64,000 nucleotides of DNA from Brevibacterium aurantiacum (GTDB lineage Bacteria; Actinomycetota; Actinomycetes; Actinomycetales; Brevibacteriaceae). This document shows positions 21,225 through 29,309 of this stretch, piece after piece; within the stretch, counting starts at the first letter, position 1; the number at the start of each line of letters is the position of its first letter. Location of the stretch: assembly GCF_007558825.1 (NCBI RefSeq), contig NZ_VLTK01000008.1, forward strand, positions 186,001 through 250,000. The letters run 5' to 3'. The notes below the pieces were generated by a model that worked only from the letters and a program-made list of their open reading frames with translations, made no database searches and was not told the DNA's origin. The translations under genes were made by a program, and so were the position numbers.

Positions 21225-21264
21225 GAAGAGGGCGGGGAGAATATCTATTCTTCCCGTCCTCTTC
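21225..21264. terminator. Hairpin terminator between bL37 and rsrA
   Basis: Inverted repeat GAAGAGGGCGGGGAGAAT / ATTCTTCCCGTCCTCTTC around an ATCT loop, nearly perfect with two G-T positions. It lies between convergent genes, so it may act in both directions. A 19-bp direct duplication (CGTCCTCTTCATGTGCGC) follows immediately. Confidence 0.75.
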
Positions 21265-21299
21265 ATGTGCGCCGTCCTCTTCATGTGCGCTGCAGGCGA

Positions 21300-21572
21300 C
21301 TAAGCTCCAGCTCCGGGCCAGACTGTCTGTTCAGTGGCAATGCGCTGACGAATCTTCTCACGCAGTCCCATCGGTGCCTCTTCCCGGCTGCAGGACCTGC
21401 GCACCAGCTCCTTGAGCAGTGCCTCGATCTCATACTCGTCGTGGCACGACGGACATTGTTCGAGGTGCACCGAGATCTCACGGATCTCCGTCGTAGTCAG
21501 CTCCCCGTCAAGATAATGGTAGATGCGCGTCAGAGACTCCGCACGCACACTCTCACAGCATTCATCGCTCAT
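21300..21572 (-). CDS. rsrA: Anti-sigma factor RsrA (mycothiol-system, zinc-binding)
   Basis: A 90-residue ZAS-family anti-sigma factor holding SigR inactive until thiol oxidation releases it. The redox zinc motif HLEQCPSC (His-x3-Cys-x2-Cys, about residues 36-43) is intact, and further Cys residues lie near the N-terminus (ECCES) and at RRSCSR. Its start overlaps the sigR stop by four bases, the standard sigR-rsrA arrangement. Confidence 0.93.
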   Translation of the reverse strand: MSDECCESVRAESLTRIYHYLDGELTTTEIREISVHLEQCPSCHDEYEIEALLKELVRRSCSREEAPMGLREKIRQRIATEQTVWPGAGA

Positions 21573-22225
21573 TTCGCACCTCCCGCAGGTTTGGAGAAGC
21601 CGCGATCCGCAGCGTAATCGGCCAATCTCTCACGCAGCTGACGGCGCCCCCGATGCAAACGCGACATCACCGTGCCGATAGGCGTATCCATGATCTCAGC
21701 GATCTCCTTGTACGGCAGACCTTCGACATCGGCATAGTAGACCACCATGCGGAAGTCCTCCGGAAGCTCCGACAACGCGTCTTTGACGTCGGAGTCAGGC
21801 AGATGGTCGAGCGCTTCGAGTTCCGCCGAGCGGCCCCCGGAGGAGGAATGACTCGCGGCTTGGGCGATCTGCCAGTCCTCGATGTCCTCACTGCCGTGTT
21901 CCTGCGGCTGACGCTGCTTCTTCCGGTAGTTGTTGATGAACGTGTTCGTCAGAATCCTGTACAGCCATGCCTTGAGGTTGGTTCCCGGCTTGTATTGGTG
22001 GAACGCCGCGTAGGCCTTCGCGTAGGCCTCTTGGACGAGATCCTCGGCATCGGCAGGATTTCGGGTCATCCGCAGAGCAGTTGCGTAGAGCTGATTGAGA
22101 TATTCCAGAGCGTCACGCTCGAAACGGGCCGAACGTTCGGCCTTGGTCTCGGGGACTTCTTTGACTGATTCGGTCATCGTAGTCAATGGTACGCCCGTTC
22201 TCTCTAGGACGGCAGTGGCGTTCAC
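21569..22225 (-). CDS. sigR: ECF sigma factor SigR/SigH (thiol-oxidative stress)
   Basis: RNA polymerase sigma factor of 218 residues. Region 2 is about 40-110 ([38 protein letters not shown]). Region 4 is about 150-205 with an HTH around [23 protein letters not shown] 22225 is supported by AAGGAGA. It is coupled to rsrA. A promoter matching its own consensus lies about 70-100 bp upstream, so it is probably autoregulated. Confidence 0.93.
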   Translation of the reverse strand: MNATAVLERTGVPLTTMTESVKEVPETKAERSARFERDALEYLNQLYATALRMTRNPADAEDLVQEAYAKAYAAFHQYKPGTNLKAWLYRILTNTFINNYRKKQRQPQEHGSEDIEDWQIAQAASHSSSGGRSAELEALDHLPDSDVKDALSELPEDFRMVVYYADVEGLPYKEIAEIMDTPIGTVMSRLHRGRRQLRERLADYAADRGFSKPAGGAK

Positions 22226-22293
22226 AGACTTCTCCTTCTGCCTTTCGACTCGGCACCGGCAGGATCGCCCTCACCGGTGCGTGTTCTCTGATC

Positions 22294-22321
22294 AACACCG
22301 GGGCGAGCCCCCACTATTCCC
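22294..22321 (-). promoter_or_regulatory. SigR-type promoter upstream of sigR
   Basis: On the minus strand GGGAAT (22316-22321) is followed, after 19 bases, by GTT (22294-22296). This matches the SigR/SigH consensus of GGGAAT and GTT about 18-19 bases apart. It lies in the only gap upstream of sigR and points towards it, which would give positive autoregulation. Confidence 0.7.
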
Positions 22322-22373
22322 GGACAACCGTTATGCTTGCCAGTGAGATGCCCGACACGTAGGAAGGACCATA

Positions 22374-22871
22374 GTGTCTCCAATCAGATTCCTGGCACGG
22401 CCCATGTTGGCCGCCGGCTACATCAGCAACGGGGTCGATCGTCTGCGCCGACCAGAAGCGGCAGCCGCATCGATCGGTCCGCTGCTGAACATGGCACGCA
22501 AGCAGATCGACGTGCCCATCGACGCACCTACCTTGGCACGCGCCACTGGGGCGGCTCAGGTCGCTGCTGGATCGTTGCTGGCTATCGGCAGATTCCCTCG
22601 TCTCAGCGCCACGATCCTCGTCGGCACCTACCTCCTCGACACCGTCGGTGAACGTATCGCAGCGGAAAAGGCGACTTCGAAGGAAGACAAACGGGCGCGC
22701 ACAGAGCGCACCCTGATCCGCACCTCGATGCTCGGCGGCGCGCTGCTGGCCAGTGTCGACACAGCGGGCAAGCCAGGACTCTGGTGGCGCACGCAGCATG
22801 CCGCCGAAGATCTCTGGTCCTCGGTCGAAGACACCTCGAAACAGGCAATGAGTGCACTTGGCGTTGACTGA
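22374..22871 (+). CDS. DoxX family membrane protein
   Basis: A 165-residue protein with three or four hydrophobic helices (about 3-20, 60-78, 85-105, 125-145), starting PIRFLARPMLAAGYISNGVD as in actinobacterial DoxX proteins. The GTG start follows AGGAAGGA. It is divergent from sigR. DoxX proteins have been tied to thiol/oxidative stress in mycobacteria, so the adjacency may be functional (inference). Its 3' end overlaps the start of aroA. Confidence 0.8.
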   Translation: MSPIRFLARPMLAAGYISNGVDRLRRPEAAAASIGPLLNMARKQIDVPIDAPTLARATGAAQVAAGSLLAIGRFPRLSATILVGTYLLDTVGERIAAEKATSKEDKRARTERTLIRTSMLGGALLASVDTAGKPGLWWRTQHAAEDLWSSVEDTSKQAMSALGVD

Positions 22872-24180
22872 CACACCCGATCTCACTGCACCCGCCACCG
22901 GCGACTGGCTTGCTCCGGTCGCCGGTGGCGGCGTCACCGCGAATGTCAGCGTCCCCGGTTCGAAGTCCCTCACCAACCGCTATCTCATCCTCGCTGCTCT
23001 AGCCGAATCCGAGTCGATTGTGCGCGGATGGCTGCGCAGCCGTGACACGCTGCTCATGGTCGAGGCGCTGAGAGCGCTCGGGGCCGACATCGACGAAGTC
23101 GACGGCAGCCTGCACATCACCCCCATTGATTTCGCCGCACACCGTGAAGATCCTCCGATCACCATCGACTGCGGTCTCGCCGGAACCGTGATGCGCTTCG
23201 TTCCTCCGCTCGCCGCCGCCACCGGACGCGAGATCGTCCTCGATGGCGACGAGCAGGCCAGGGTCAGGCCGATGTCAGTCATCATCGACGCTCTCACCCG
23301 CCTCGGCGCCTCCATCACCGCAGAGAACAACCTGCTGCCGATGACGATCCACTCACAATCCCACCTTCGTGGTGGGCACCTTGAGATCGACGCCAGCGCC
23401 TCCAGCCAATTCGTTTCGGGGATGCTCCTGACTGCCCCTGCGCTGCCCCTGGGAATCGAGCTCGTCAATCGCGGCGGTTCCGTGCCCAGCCGGGCCCACG
23501 TCGACATGACCATCGAAGTCCTCGCCGATGCGGGGGTCGACGTCACAGAGCCCGAACCCGAACGGTGGATCGTCGAGCCTGGCCTGCCACGCGGACTCGA
23601 TGTCCACGTCGAACCGGATCTGTCGAACGCAGCAGCCTTCGTCGCCGCGGCCATGGCCACCAACGGCGATGTCACCGTCCTCGACTGGCCAGCTCATACG
23701 ACACAGGCCGGTGACGGATTCCGATCCATCGCCGAAGCCTTCGGCGGTACTGTGACCCTGGACCGCAATGGTCTGCGGGTTCAGGGGCCCGAAGTCCTGC
23801 AAGCTGTTGACCTCGATCTCTCTGCCATCGGTGAACTCACGCCCGTCGTAGCTGCCCTGGCAGCACTCGCCGACGGCACGTCCAATCTGACTGGGATCGG
23901 CCATCTCCGTGGGCATGAGACCGATCGGCTCTCGGCCCTTCGCCGCGAGCTCGGTGCCATCGGCATCGACGTCGACGAACAGCCGACGTCTCTGAGGATC
24001 ACCGGTTCGGCCCCGCGCCGAGGAACGTGGCATACGTACAACGATCACCGGATGGTCATGGCCGGAGCCATTCTCGGTCTGCACGTCGATGGACTGGTCA
24101 TCGAGAACGCCGACACTGTGGCGAAGACACTGCCCGAATTCACCCAGCTGTGGGAAGACATGCTCAGTCGGCGCGCCTGA
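22852..24180 (+). CDS. aroA: 3-phosphoshikimate 1-carboxyvinyltransferase (EPSP synthase)
   Basis: Shikimate-pathway enzyme joining shikimate-3-phosphate and phosphoenolpyruvate. The protein is about 442 residues. Signatures are PGSKSLTNRYLILAALA (about 33-49), CGLAGTVMRFVPPLAA (about 105-120), and the C-terminal YNDHRMVMAGAILGL. GTG 22852 overlaps doxX by 20 bases; a TTG twelve bases later is an alternative. rsgA starts two bases after its stop. Confidence 0.94.
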   Translation: MHLALTDTPDLTAPATGDWLAPVAGGGVTANVSVPGSKSLTNRYLILAALAESESIVRGWLRSRDTLLMVEALRALGADIDEVDGSLHITPIDFAAHREDPPITIDCGLAGTVMRFVPPLAAATGREIVLDGDEQARVRPMSVIIDALTRLGASITAENNLLPMTIHSQSHLRGGHLEIDASASSQFVSGMLLTAPALPLGIELVNRGGSVPSRAHVDMTIEVLADAGVDVTEPEPERWIVEPGLPRGLDVHVEPDLSNAAAFVAAAMATNGDVTVLDWPAHTTQAGDGFRSIAEAFGGTVTLDRNGLRVQGPEVLQAVDLDLSAIGELTPVVAALAALADGTSNLTGIGHLRGHETDRLSALRRELGAIGIDVDEQPTSLRITGSAPRRGTWHTYNDHRMVMAGAILGLHVDGLVIENADTVAKTLPEFTQLWEDMLSRRA

Positions 24181-24181
24181 G

Positions 24182-25219
24182 ATGGCACGGATCTACCGCG
24201 ACGAGGATTACCGCCCTCGCCCAAGCAGACGCGGCTCCAGGCCCCGGACGAAGAACAGGCCCAAGCACGACGAAGCGATCGAGGGACTCGTCACTGCCGT
24301 TGACCGCGGACGATATCGAGTAGTCGTCGCCGATGATACCGGCGACGTCCGTGAATCCCACAGGGCTGGTGCCGCCACCTCAGACGTCACGGCTGTACGA
24401 GCCTCCCACCTGCGCAAAGATGCAGTGGTGCCGGGCGACATCGTCAAGCTCGTCGGAGATACCTCGGGCAGCAAGGGATCTTTGGCGCGCCTGGTCGAGA
24501 TCACAGAACGGCGGTCCCTGCTGCGTCGCAGCGCCGACGACACGGATCCGACGGAAAGGGTGATCGTTGCCAATGTCGACGTCATGGGCATCGTCACCGC
24601 CACCGAGGACCCTGAGCCTTCATACGGGCTCATCGATCGGGCACTGACAGCGGCCTTCGACGCCGGCATCGCTCCACTGCTCATCGTGACCAAGACCGAC
24701 CTGAAATCGGCCGATGACATCATTGAACGGTTCTCGCAGACCGGAGTGGAGATCGTGTCCTCCGGGCTCAGCCCCGACGGGACGCTGACCGATGCGACGG
24801 TGTTCGATCGTCTGCAGGGCCAGATCAGCGTTTTGGTCGGACATTCGGGAGTCGGAAAATCGACCCTGATGAACGCGCTGGTCCCCCGCGCTGAGAGAGC
24901 CACAGGCCATGTCAACGATGTCACCGGGCGCGGTAGGCACACCTCGTCGTCGGCGATCTGCCTTCGTCTTGACGGAGGCGGCTGGCTCGTCGACACACCT
25001 GGCGTCCGCAGCTTCGGGCTCGCCCATGTCGATCGGGACACGCTGATCTCAGCCTTCCCGGAACTCGTCCAAGCCACTGCCGAGTGCCCACGCGGGTGCA
25101 CTCATCAGGCCGATGCGCCGGGTTGCCAGCTCGACGCCTGGGTCGATGCCGGCAATGCGGGACCCGGCGGAGTCTCACGGTTGGAGTCGCTGCGCAGACT
25201 GCTGCCCTCGACTGGATAA
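24182..25219 (+). CDS. rsgA: Ribosome small subunit-dependent GTPase A
   Basis: Circularly permuted GTPase that matures the 30S subunit; 345 residues. An OB fold comes first (about 30-110), then G4 (TKTD, about 180), then G1 GHSGVGKST (about 220), G3 DTPGVRSFG, and a C-terminal zinc knuckle with CPRGCTHQADAPGC. ATG 24182 is chosen because it starts two bases after aroA; the open frame extends further upstream. The aroA-rsgA-hisN order is common in actinobacteria. Confidence 0.93.
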   Translation: MARIYRDEDYRPRPSRRGSRPRTKNRPKHDEAIEGLVTAVDRGRYRVVVADDTGDVRESHRAGAATSDVTAVRASHLRKDAVVPGDIVKLVGDTSGSKGSLARLVEITERRSLLRRSADDTDPTERVIVANVDVMGIVTATEDPEPSYGLIDRALTAAFDAGIAPLLIVTKTDLKSADDIIERFSQTGVEIVSSGLSPDGTLTDATVFDRLQGQISVLVGHSGVGKSTLMNALVPRAERATGHVNDVTGRGRHTSSSAICLRLDGGGWLVDTPGVRSFGLAHVDRDTLISAFPELVQATAECPRGCTHQADAPGCQLDAWVDAGNAGPGGVSRLESLRRLLPSTG

Positions 25220-25228
25220 GGTGGAGGA

Positions 25229-26035
25229 ATGAACGATCTCGACCTGGCGACCGAACTCGCCGACCTCGCAGACTCCATCAGCTACCGTCATTTCGCGGCC
25301 CAGGACTTCACCGTCGAGACCAAACCCGATCTGACACCCGTCACCGAATGCGACAGGGCCGTGGAGTCTGCGATCATGGAACGCCTCCACCGCGAACGTC
25401 CGGATGACAGCGTCCTCGGGGAGGAATTCGGTTCCCACGGAAGTTCGCCGAGGCGGTGGATCATCGATCCGATCGACGGTACGAAGAACTTCGTCCGCGG
25501 AGTTCCGATTTGGGCCACCCTGATCTCGCTCTACGACGGCGAGACGCCGATCCTCGGCATGGTCTCCGCTCCCGCTCTCGGACGCCGATGGTGGGCCCAG
25601 GCAGGTCAGGGAGCATTCACCTCGGCGCTGGGAGAAGCCGCCAAACGCATCCACGTCTCCGACGTCGATTCCCTCGGGGATGCCTCGATGTCCTACGCAT
25701 CGCTGTCCGGCTGGAAGGCCCTCGGGGTCCTCGACGAATTCCTTCTCCTGTGTGAGAGCCTGTGGCGGACTCGAGGCTATGGCGACTTCTACTCATACAT
25801 GCTTCTGGCCGAAGGTGCAGTCGACATCGCATGCGAACCCGAACTCGAGCTCTACGACATGGGTGCTTTGGTTCCGATCGTTCTGGAAGCCGGTGGGACG
25901 TTCACGAACACGGCAGGGGTCAGCGGGCCCTTCGGCGGAAATGCCCTGGCCAGCAATTCGCGCCTGCATGAACGAACCCTTGATTCGCTGGGACGGATTG
26001 CCCCTGCCGCCCCTCCTGCGCACACACAAGTGTGA
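25229..26035 (+). CDS. hisN: Histidinol-phosphatase, inositol-monophosphatase family
   Basis: Metal-dependent phosphatase of 268 residues, expected to dephosphorylate histidinol phosphate in histidine synthesis. The metal-binding motifs are GEEFG (about 66-70) and WIIDPIDGTKNFVRG (about 77-91), with the C-terminal Asp in YDMGALVPIVLEAGG. GGTGGAGGA precedes the ATG. The assignment to HisN rather than a generic monophosphatase rests on the aroA-rsgA-hisN context. Confidence 0.88.
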   Translation: MNDLDLATELADLADSISYRHFAAQDFTVETKPDLTPVTECDRAVESAIMERLHRERPDDSVLGEEFGSHGSSPRRWIIDPIDGTKNFVRGVPIWATLISLYDGETPILGMVSAPALGRRWWAQAGQGAFTSALGEAAKRIHVSDVDSLGDASMSYASLSGWKALGVLDEFLLLCESLWRTRGYGDFYSYMLLAEGAVDIACEPELELYDMGALVPIVLEAGGTFTNTAGVSGPFGGNALASNSRLHERTLDSLGRIAPAAPPAHTQV

Positions 26036-26075
26036 GTTCTCACCGAAACCCGATCATCTCTGCAGAAGGAGACAG

Positions 26076-27347
26076 ATGCCCGATGTGATGCGTGCCGATC
26101 TGTGGCATTCGATGGCTGATGCGGCCGGTCTGATCAATGCCGACGGAACGATCGGTGAGACGATCTACGGTCAGATGACAGCATTGGCAGCGAAGACCGG
26201 AGCAGTGAATCTGGGACAGGGAGCACCGGGAACCGATGCTCCTGCCGAGCTCATCGATGCCGCTGCCGAGGCGATGCGAGAAGGCTGGAACCAATATGCA
26301 CCCGGTCAGGGATATCCTGCACTGCTCGAGGCCGTGGCCCAACAGCGGTCTCGGGACTTCGGGCACGAGGTGTCACCGCAGCATGTGCTCTACACGTGCG
26401 GGGCCACAGAGGGCCTCACTGCCGCCATTCTTGCCCTGCTCCCCCGCGGCGGGACCGTGCTCGCCTTCGAGCCGTTCTATGATTCCTACCCTGCGGCGAT
26501 CACCGCTGCCGGAGGATCGCTGGTCACCGTGCCGATCCTTCCGACCGCGGAAGGCGGGTTCGCGCCCGACTGGAAGAGCTTCGATCAGGCTGTGACCGCT
26601 GCCGACAGCCTCCCTTCGATCATTCTCATCAATACTCCCCACAACCCGACCGGGTTCATGTTCAGCGCACAGGACCTGGCTCGCATCGGTGAAGCCGCAG
26701 TCTCCGCGGACGCCTGGGTCCTCACCGACGAGGTGTATGAACAGTTGATCCTCGATGGCATGCCCCATGTGGCGCCGGCGGTGGCCATGGACGACGGAGC
26801 ACGAGTCGTCACAGTCTCCTCGGCGGGAAAGTCGTGGAACACGACCGGATGGAAGATCGGGTGGGTGATTGCTGAGCCTGAGGTCAGGGAGGCCATTCAG
26901 GCGGTCAAACAATTCCTCACGTTCACAGCAAGCGGTCCCCTGCAGGTGGGCCTGGCGCGGACCATGACCGATGGATCGACCTTCGTGGCCGAGAATCGAT
27001 CCTCACTGCAGAAACGAGCGGAGGTCCTGGTGCCGGCCTGTCGTGCTGTTCCGGGAGTCATCGCGTCTACACCGGCCGCAGGATACTTCACCGTCGTCGA
27101 CTTCTCAGCCCTGACCGATCTTGACGCCTTCGAGCTCAACGACCTATTGGCCAGGCGGTACTCGATCGTCGGGATTCCCGTGCCTGCCCTGTGCCGGAAC
27201 GGATCGCCTGCGTATGGCGCATACCGATCATCGATCCGCTACTCATTCTGCAAGTCTGCGGCCGATGTCGATCGCGGGGCACAGCTGTTCTACGACCTCG
27301 CTGCCGAATTAGACCAGAATCCCGCTGCGCTTCGCAGGCAGAGCTGA
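26076..27347 (+). CDS. Class I/II PLP-dependent aminotransferase
   Basis: Aspartate-aminotransferase-fold enzyme of 423 residues. Motifs are NLGQGAPG near the N-terminus, INTPHNPTG (about 183), the DEVYEQL strand, and the PLP lysine in SSAGKSWNTTGWKIGW (about 249-264). The sequence resembles the YbdL/kynurenine-aminotransferase-like or DapC-like groups; the exact substrate is not assignable. AAGGAGA supports ATG 26076, although the frame is open 400 bases further into hisN. A strong hairpin follows. Confidence 0.87.
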   Translation: MPDVMRADLWHSMADAAGLINADGTIGETIYGQMTALAAKTGAVNLGQGAPGTDAPAELIDAAAEAMREGWNQYAPGQGYPALLEAVAQQRSRDFGHEVSPQHVLYTCGATEGLTAAILALLPRGGTVLAFEPFYDSYPAAITAAGGSLVTVPILPTAEGGFAPDWKSFDQAVTAADSLPSIILINTPHNPTGFMFSAQDLARIGEAAVSADAWVLTDEVYEQLILDGMPHVAPAVAMDDGARVVTVSSAGKSWNTTGWKIGWVIAEPEVREAIQAVKQFLTFTASGPLQVGLARTMTDGSTFVAENRSSLQKRAEVLVPACRAVPGVIASTPAAGYFTVVDFSALTDLDAFELNDLLARRYSIVGIPVPALCRNGSPAYGAYRSSIRYSFCKSAADVDRGAQLFYDLAAELDQNPAALRRQS

Positions 27348-27392
27348 CTGCACCAGCGCCGTGCTGAAGACAGGCAGAACCGTCAAGAGCAC

Positions 27393-27440
27393 ACAGAGAA
27401 GGGGGCGGACCGCGTTGCTGCGGCCCGCCCCCTTCTCTGT
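27393..27440. terminator. Bidirectional terminator between aminotransferase and yceI genes
   Basis: A perfect 16-bp inverted repeat (ACAGAGAAGGGGGCGG / CCGCCCCCTTCTCTGT) encloses a second, smaller CCGC/GCGG stem. It lies between convergent genes and can serve both. Confidence 0.85.
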
Positions 27441-27489
27441 TCGCTGCGACTGCCTCGCTGCCAGTGCACTGGTGGCAGCGTCAGGCGGT

Positions 27490-28038
27490 TCAGGCCTTGA
27501 CGAGCTCGAGCTCGAGTTCGATCTTGATCTTGTTGGAGACGAGCAGCTCGCCGCCGCCGAGAACAGCGTTGAACTCCATGCCGAAGTCCTTGCGATCGAC
27601 CTTGGCGACAGCCGAGAGGCCCGCAACCTGGTTCTCGTTGGGATCGGTGGCAACTCCGCTGAATTCGGTGGTGAAGCTGACTTCCTTGGTCACGCCGCGC
27701 ATGGTGAGGTCTCCGATGAGTTCGAACTCATCGTTCGACGCCGCATTGATCCCAGTGGACTTGAAGGTCAGTTTCGGGTTGGTCTCTGCTTCGAAGAAGT
27801 CACCACTCTTGAGGTGACCGTCGCGCTGAGGATTGCGAGTGCTGATCGATTCGACGTCAGCCTCGGCGGTGACCGTGCTGTCTTCGAGGGTCTCGCCGAC
27901 GTTGACGGTTCCCGCGATGTCTTCGAAGTGTCCGCGGACCTTCGAGACGCCGGCGTGGCGAGCGGTGAATGTGAACTCGGAGTGCACCGGGTCGATGTTC
28001 CAGGTTCCTGCGGTGAGCCCCTGTGGAAGAGCAGTCAT
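27490..28038 (-). CDS. YceI family protein
   Basis: A 182-residue YceI-like lipid-binding beta-barrel. The family core is visible: TWNIDPVHSEFTFTARH (about 11-27), VRGHFEDIAGTV, and RDGHLKSGDFFEAE. No signal peptide is present, so it is probably cytoplasmic, unlike E. coli YceI. It is a single gene with its own promoter, and AAAGGAG precedes the ATG. Confidence 0.92.
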   Translation of the reverse strand: MTALPQGLTAGTWNIDPVHSEFTFTARHAGVSKVRGHFEDIAGTVNVGETLEDSTVTAEADVESISTRNPQRDGHLKSGDFFEAETNPKLTFKSTGINAASNDEFELIGDLTMRGVTKEVSFTTEFSGVATDPNENQVAGLSAVAKVDRKDFGMEFNAVLGGGELLVSNKIKIELELELVKA

Positions 28039-28076
28039 GATTTCTCCTTTTAGTTGAAATTTGAAATACGAGATTG

Positions 28077-28105
28077 ACTATAGTTTAGGTTTCAACCATC
28101 CGCAA
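28077..28105 (-). promoter_or_regulatory. Promoter of the yceI gene with flanking TTGAAA repeats
   Basis: On the minus strand TTGCGG (28100-28105) is followed by a 17-bp spacer and TATAGT (28077-28082). Around and downstream are AT-rich TTGAAA/TTTCAA elements (GTTGAAA at about 28052 and TTTCAAC at about 28090), resembling a MarR-type operator; that last point is inference. Confidence 0.65.
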
Positions 28106-28227
28106 CCCTGAATCGGAATTGATTTCAGACTGAGCACCTCAGGTGAACGGCAGGTGGACATGTGGCGGACGTCACCCGACTTCGGTTTGGCCTGCAGGAA
28201 ACAGCTCATGTAAAGTGGGGATCACGA

Positions 28228-28301
28228 CGCGGGGTGGAGCAGTTCGGTAGCTCGCCGGGCTCATAACCCGGAGGTCGCAAGTTCAAATCTTGCCCCCGCC
28301 A
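28228..28301 (+). tRNA. Initiator tRNA-fMet (CAU), copy 1
   Basis: A 74-nt gene beginning CGCGGGG. The anticodon arm CCGGG-CTCATAA-CCCGG has the three G-C pairs diagnostic of initiator tRNA, and position 1 is unpaired. The T-arm is GCAAG-TTCAAAT-CTTGC. CCA is not encoded. A strong terminator follows eight bases later. Confidence 0.95.
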
Positions 28302-28308
28302 CGTTGTG

Positions 28309-28352
28309 AATGTGTCGCAGCATCGTTGACTCGATGTTGCGGCACATTTTTT
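28309..28352 (+). terminator. Terminator of tRNA-fMet copy 1
   Basis: The arms AATGTGTCGCAGCATCG and CGATGTTGCGGCACATT (two G-T positions) form a long hairpin followed by TTTTTT. Confidence 0.9.
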
Positions 28353-28357
28353 GTATC

Positions 28358-28474
28358 TGACTCACCTCCGCTTCTGACTCACCTCTCCTGAGGGGCTGGA
28401 CTCTTCTGAGGGACTCACCTCTCCTGAGGGGCTGGACTCTTCTGAGGGACTGGCCTCTCCTGAAGGACTCACCT
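28358..28474. repeat. 36-bp tandem repeats carrying TGACTCACCT between the two tRNA genes
   Basis: Two identical 36-bp units start at 28376 and 28412 (GACTCACCTCTCCTGAGGGG followed by CTGGACTCTTCTGAGG), and a third degenerate unit starts at 28448. The decamer TGACTCACCT or GGACTCACCT occurs at 28358, 28375, 28411 and 28465. The minus-strand frame through the array gives a low-complexity RR-G/V-Q/E-S peptide that is unlikely to be a protein. No gene is seen between the tRNAs. The same decamer recurs in a palindrome at 29673 inside the element. Confidence 0.8.
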
Positions 28475-28580
28475 GTGCTGAGGGTCAGACTCCACAGGCC
28501 GCCAGGGAGCAATGACGCGAAGAGCACCCGATTATGCTTCTGACTTGCGAGGACGTAGTATTTAACGAGTAGACAAACGC

Positions 28581-28654
28581 CGCGGGGTGGAGCAGTTCGG
28601 TAGCTCGCCGGGCTCATAACCCGGAGGTCGGAGGTTCAAATCCTCCCCCCGCCA
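28581..28654 (+). tRNA. Initiator tRNA-fMet (CAU), copy 2
   Basis: Identical to copy 1 through the anticodon arm and variable loop, but the T-arm is GGAGG-TTCAAAT-CCTCC, a fully compensated change from copy 1. All initiator features are kept. The flanking CGC/CGCGGGG is also shared. It marks the left border of the mobile element, whose first gene (minus strand) runs into it. Confidence 0.95.
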
Positions 28655-28940
28655 CGAAAGTGGCAGAACCCTCAGTCAGTTCAACTGACTGGGGGTTCTT
28701 TTCATTCACAATGCCCTCACCCAGCAGCTGCGAAAGCGAGATGCCCATATACCGGGCAATCGCAAGCAGTTCATCGATCCGAAATGGCATCTCGCCACGG
28801 ATCCGCTTCGACACGTTTCGCTGGGCAAACCCGAGGATCTGAGCAATGTCTGCCTGCCTCAGGTTGTACCGGGTCATCCACGCTGCGACCTCACGCCCGA
28901 CCCTCTCGTTCTCAGTTAACTGCAGTTCTCCAATAGTCAT
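28614..28940 (-). CDS. XRE-type DNA-binding regulator running into tRNA-fMet
   Basis: A 108-residue protein. An HTH_XRE domain is at about 16-70 (LRQADIAQILGFAQRNVSKRI, then RIDELLAIARYMGISLSQLL). The last 13 or so codons read antisense through tRNA-fMet copy 2 (a GGGFEPPTSGL tail typical of ORFs entering tRNA genes), and the stop lies in the anticodon loop. The 3' end may therefore have been rewritten by integration at the tRNA. It is divergent from another XRE gene at 29052, a repressor/Cro-like layout. The ATG has no clear ribosome binding site and may be leaderless. Confidence 0.75.
   Translation of the reverse strand: MTIGELQLTENERVGREVAAWMTRYNLRQADIAQILGFAQRNVSKRIRGEMPFRIDELLAIARYMGISLSQLLGEGIVNEKNPQSVELTEGSATFVAGGGFEPPTSGL
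28665..28702 (+). terminator. Terminator of tRNA-fMet copy 2
   Basis: The arms AGAACCCTCAGTCAGT and ACTGACTGGGGGTTCT (one G-T position) around TCA are followed by TTTT. It lies inside the 3' part of the overlapping minus-strand XRE gene. Confidence 0.85.
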
Positions 28941-29051
28941 GAGTCCAGCGTAGATCGAAAGCGACTCAATGTAAACGATATTGCGACACTCCGAGAACCT
29001 ATAGATCTGTATGTCCTTGACCCGTAAAACCTATGTGTATACGGTGGCACC

Positions 29052-29309
29052 ATGAGATATACAAAACAGGTGCGAGCAAACGTGCTCGCTGAGATGGGCC
29101 GAAGAGAACTCAAACAAGGTGACGTTGCGAAAGTTCTGAACACAAGTCAGCGTTCAGTGTCGAAACGCATGACCGGCGAAACAGACTGGCGAATCGGGGA
29201 TCTGCTGCGGCTAGCGCAAGCGTGGGACATTCCGATTGCTACCTTGCTCGAAGGAACAGAAGACGACCCGTTCGCTCCTAATGGCGACCCCAAGCCGGTA
29301 GGTGCATGA
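29052..29309 (+). CDS. XRE-type DNA-binding regulator
   Basis: An 85-residue HTH_XRE protein (ELKQGDVAKVLNTSQRSVSKR at about 18-38, then RIGDLLRLAQAWDIPIATLL). It resembles the divergent gene at 28614 in length and in the helix after the HTH, suggesting a duplicated repressor/Cro pair. A TTGACC box at 29017 with TATACG (spacing 15) or TACGGT (spacing 17) lies just before the ATG and would give a leaderless transcript. It heads the long plus-strand array; its stop overlaps the next start (ATGATGG). Confidence 0.78.
   Translation: MRYTKQVRANVLAEMGRRELKQGDVAKVLNTSQRSVSKRMTGETDWRIGDLLRLAQAWDIPIATLLEGTEDDPFAPNGDPKPVGA

Noticed and set aside
25680-27347. Aminotransferase starting at 25680 (555 residues)
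   Set aside because: The extra 132 residues overlap hisN and look like its shadow; ATG 26076 has a clear AAGGAGA and begins at the expected family N-terminus.
28261-28617. 118-residue minus-strand ORF between and across the two tRNA genes
   Set aside because: It reads antisense through both tRNA genes (ARFELATSGL tail) and through the 36-bp repeats, giving only R-R-G/V-Q-S low complexity.
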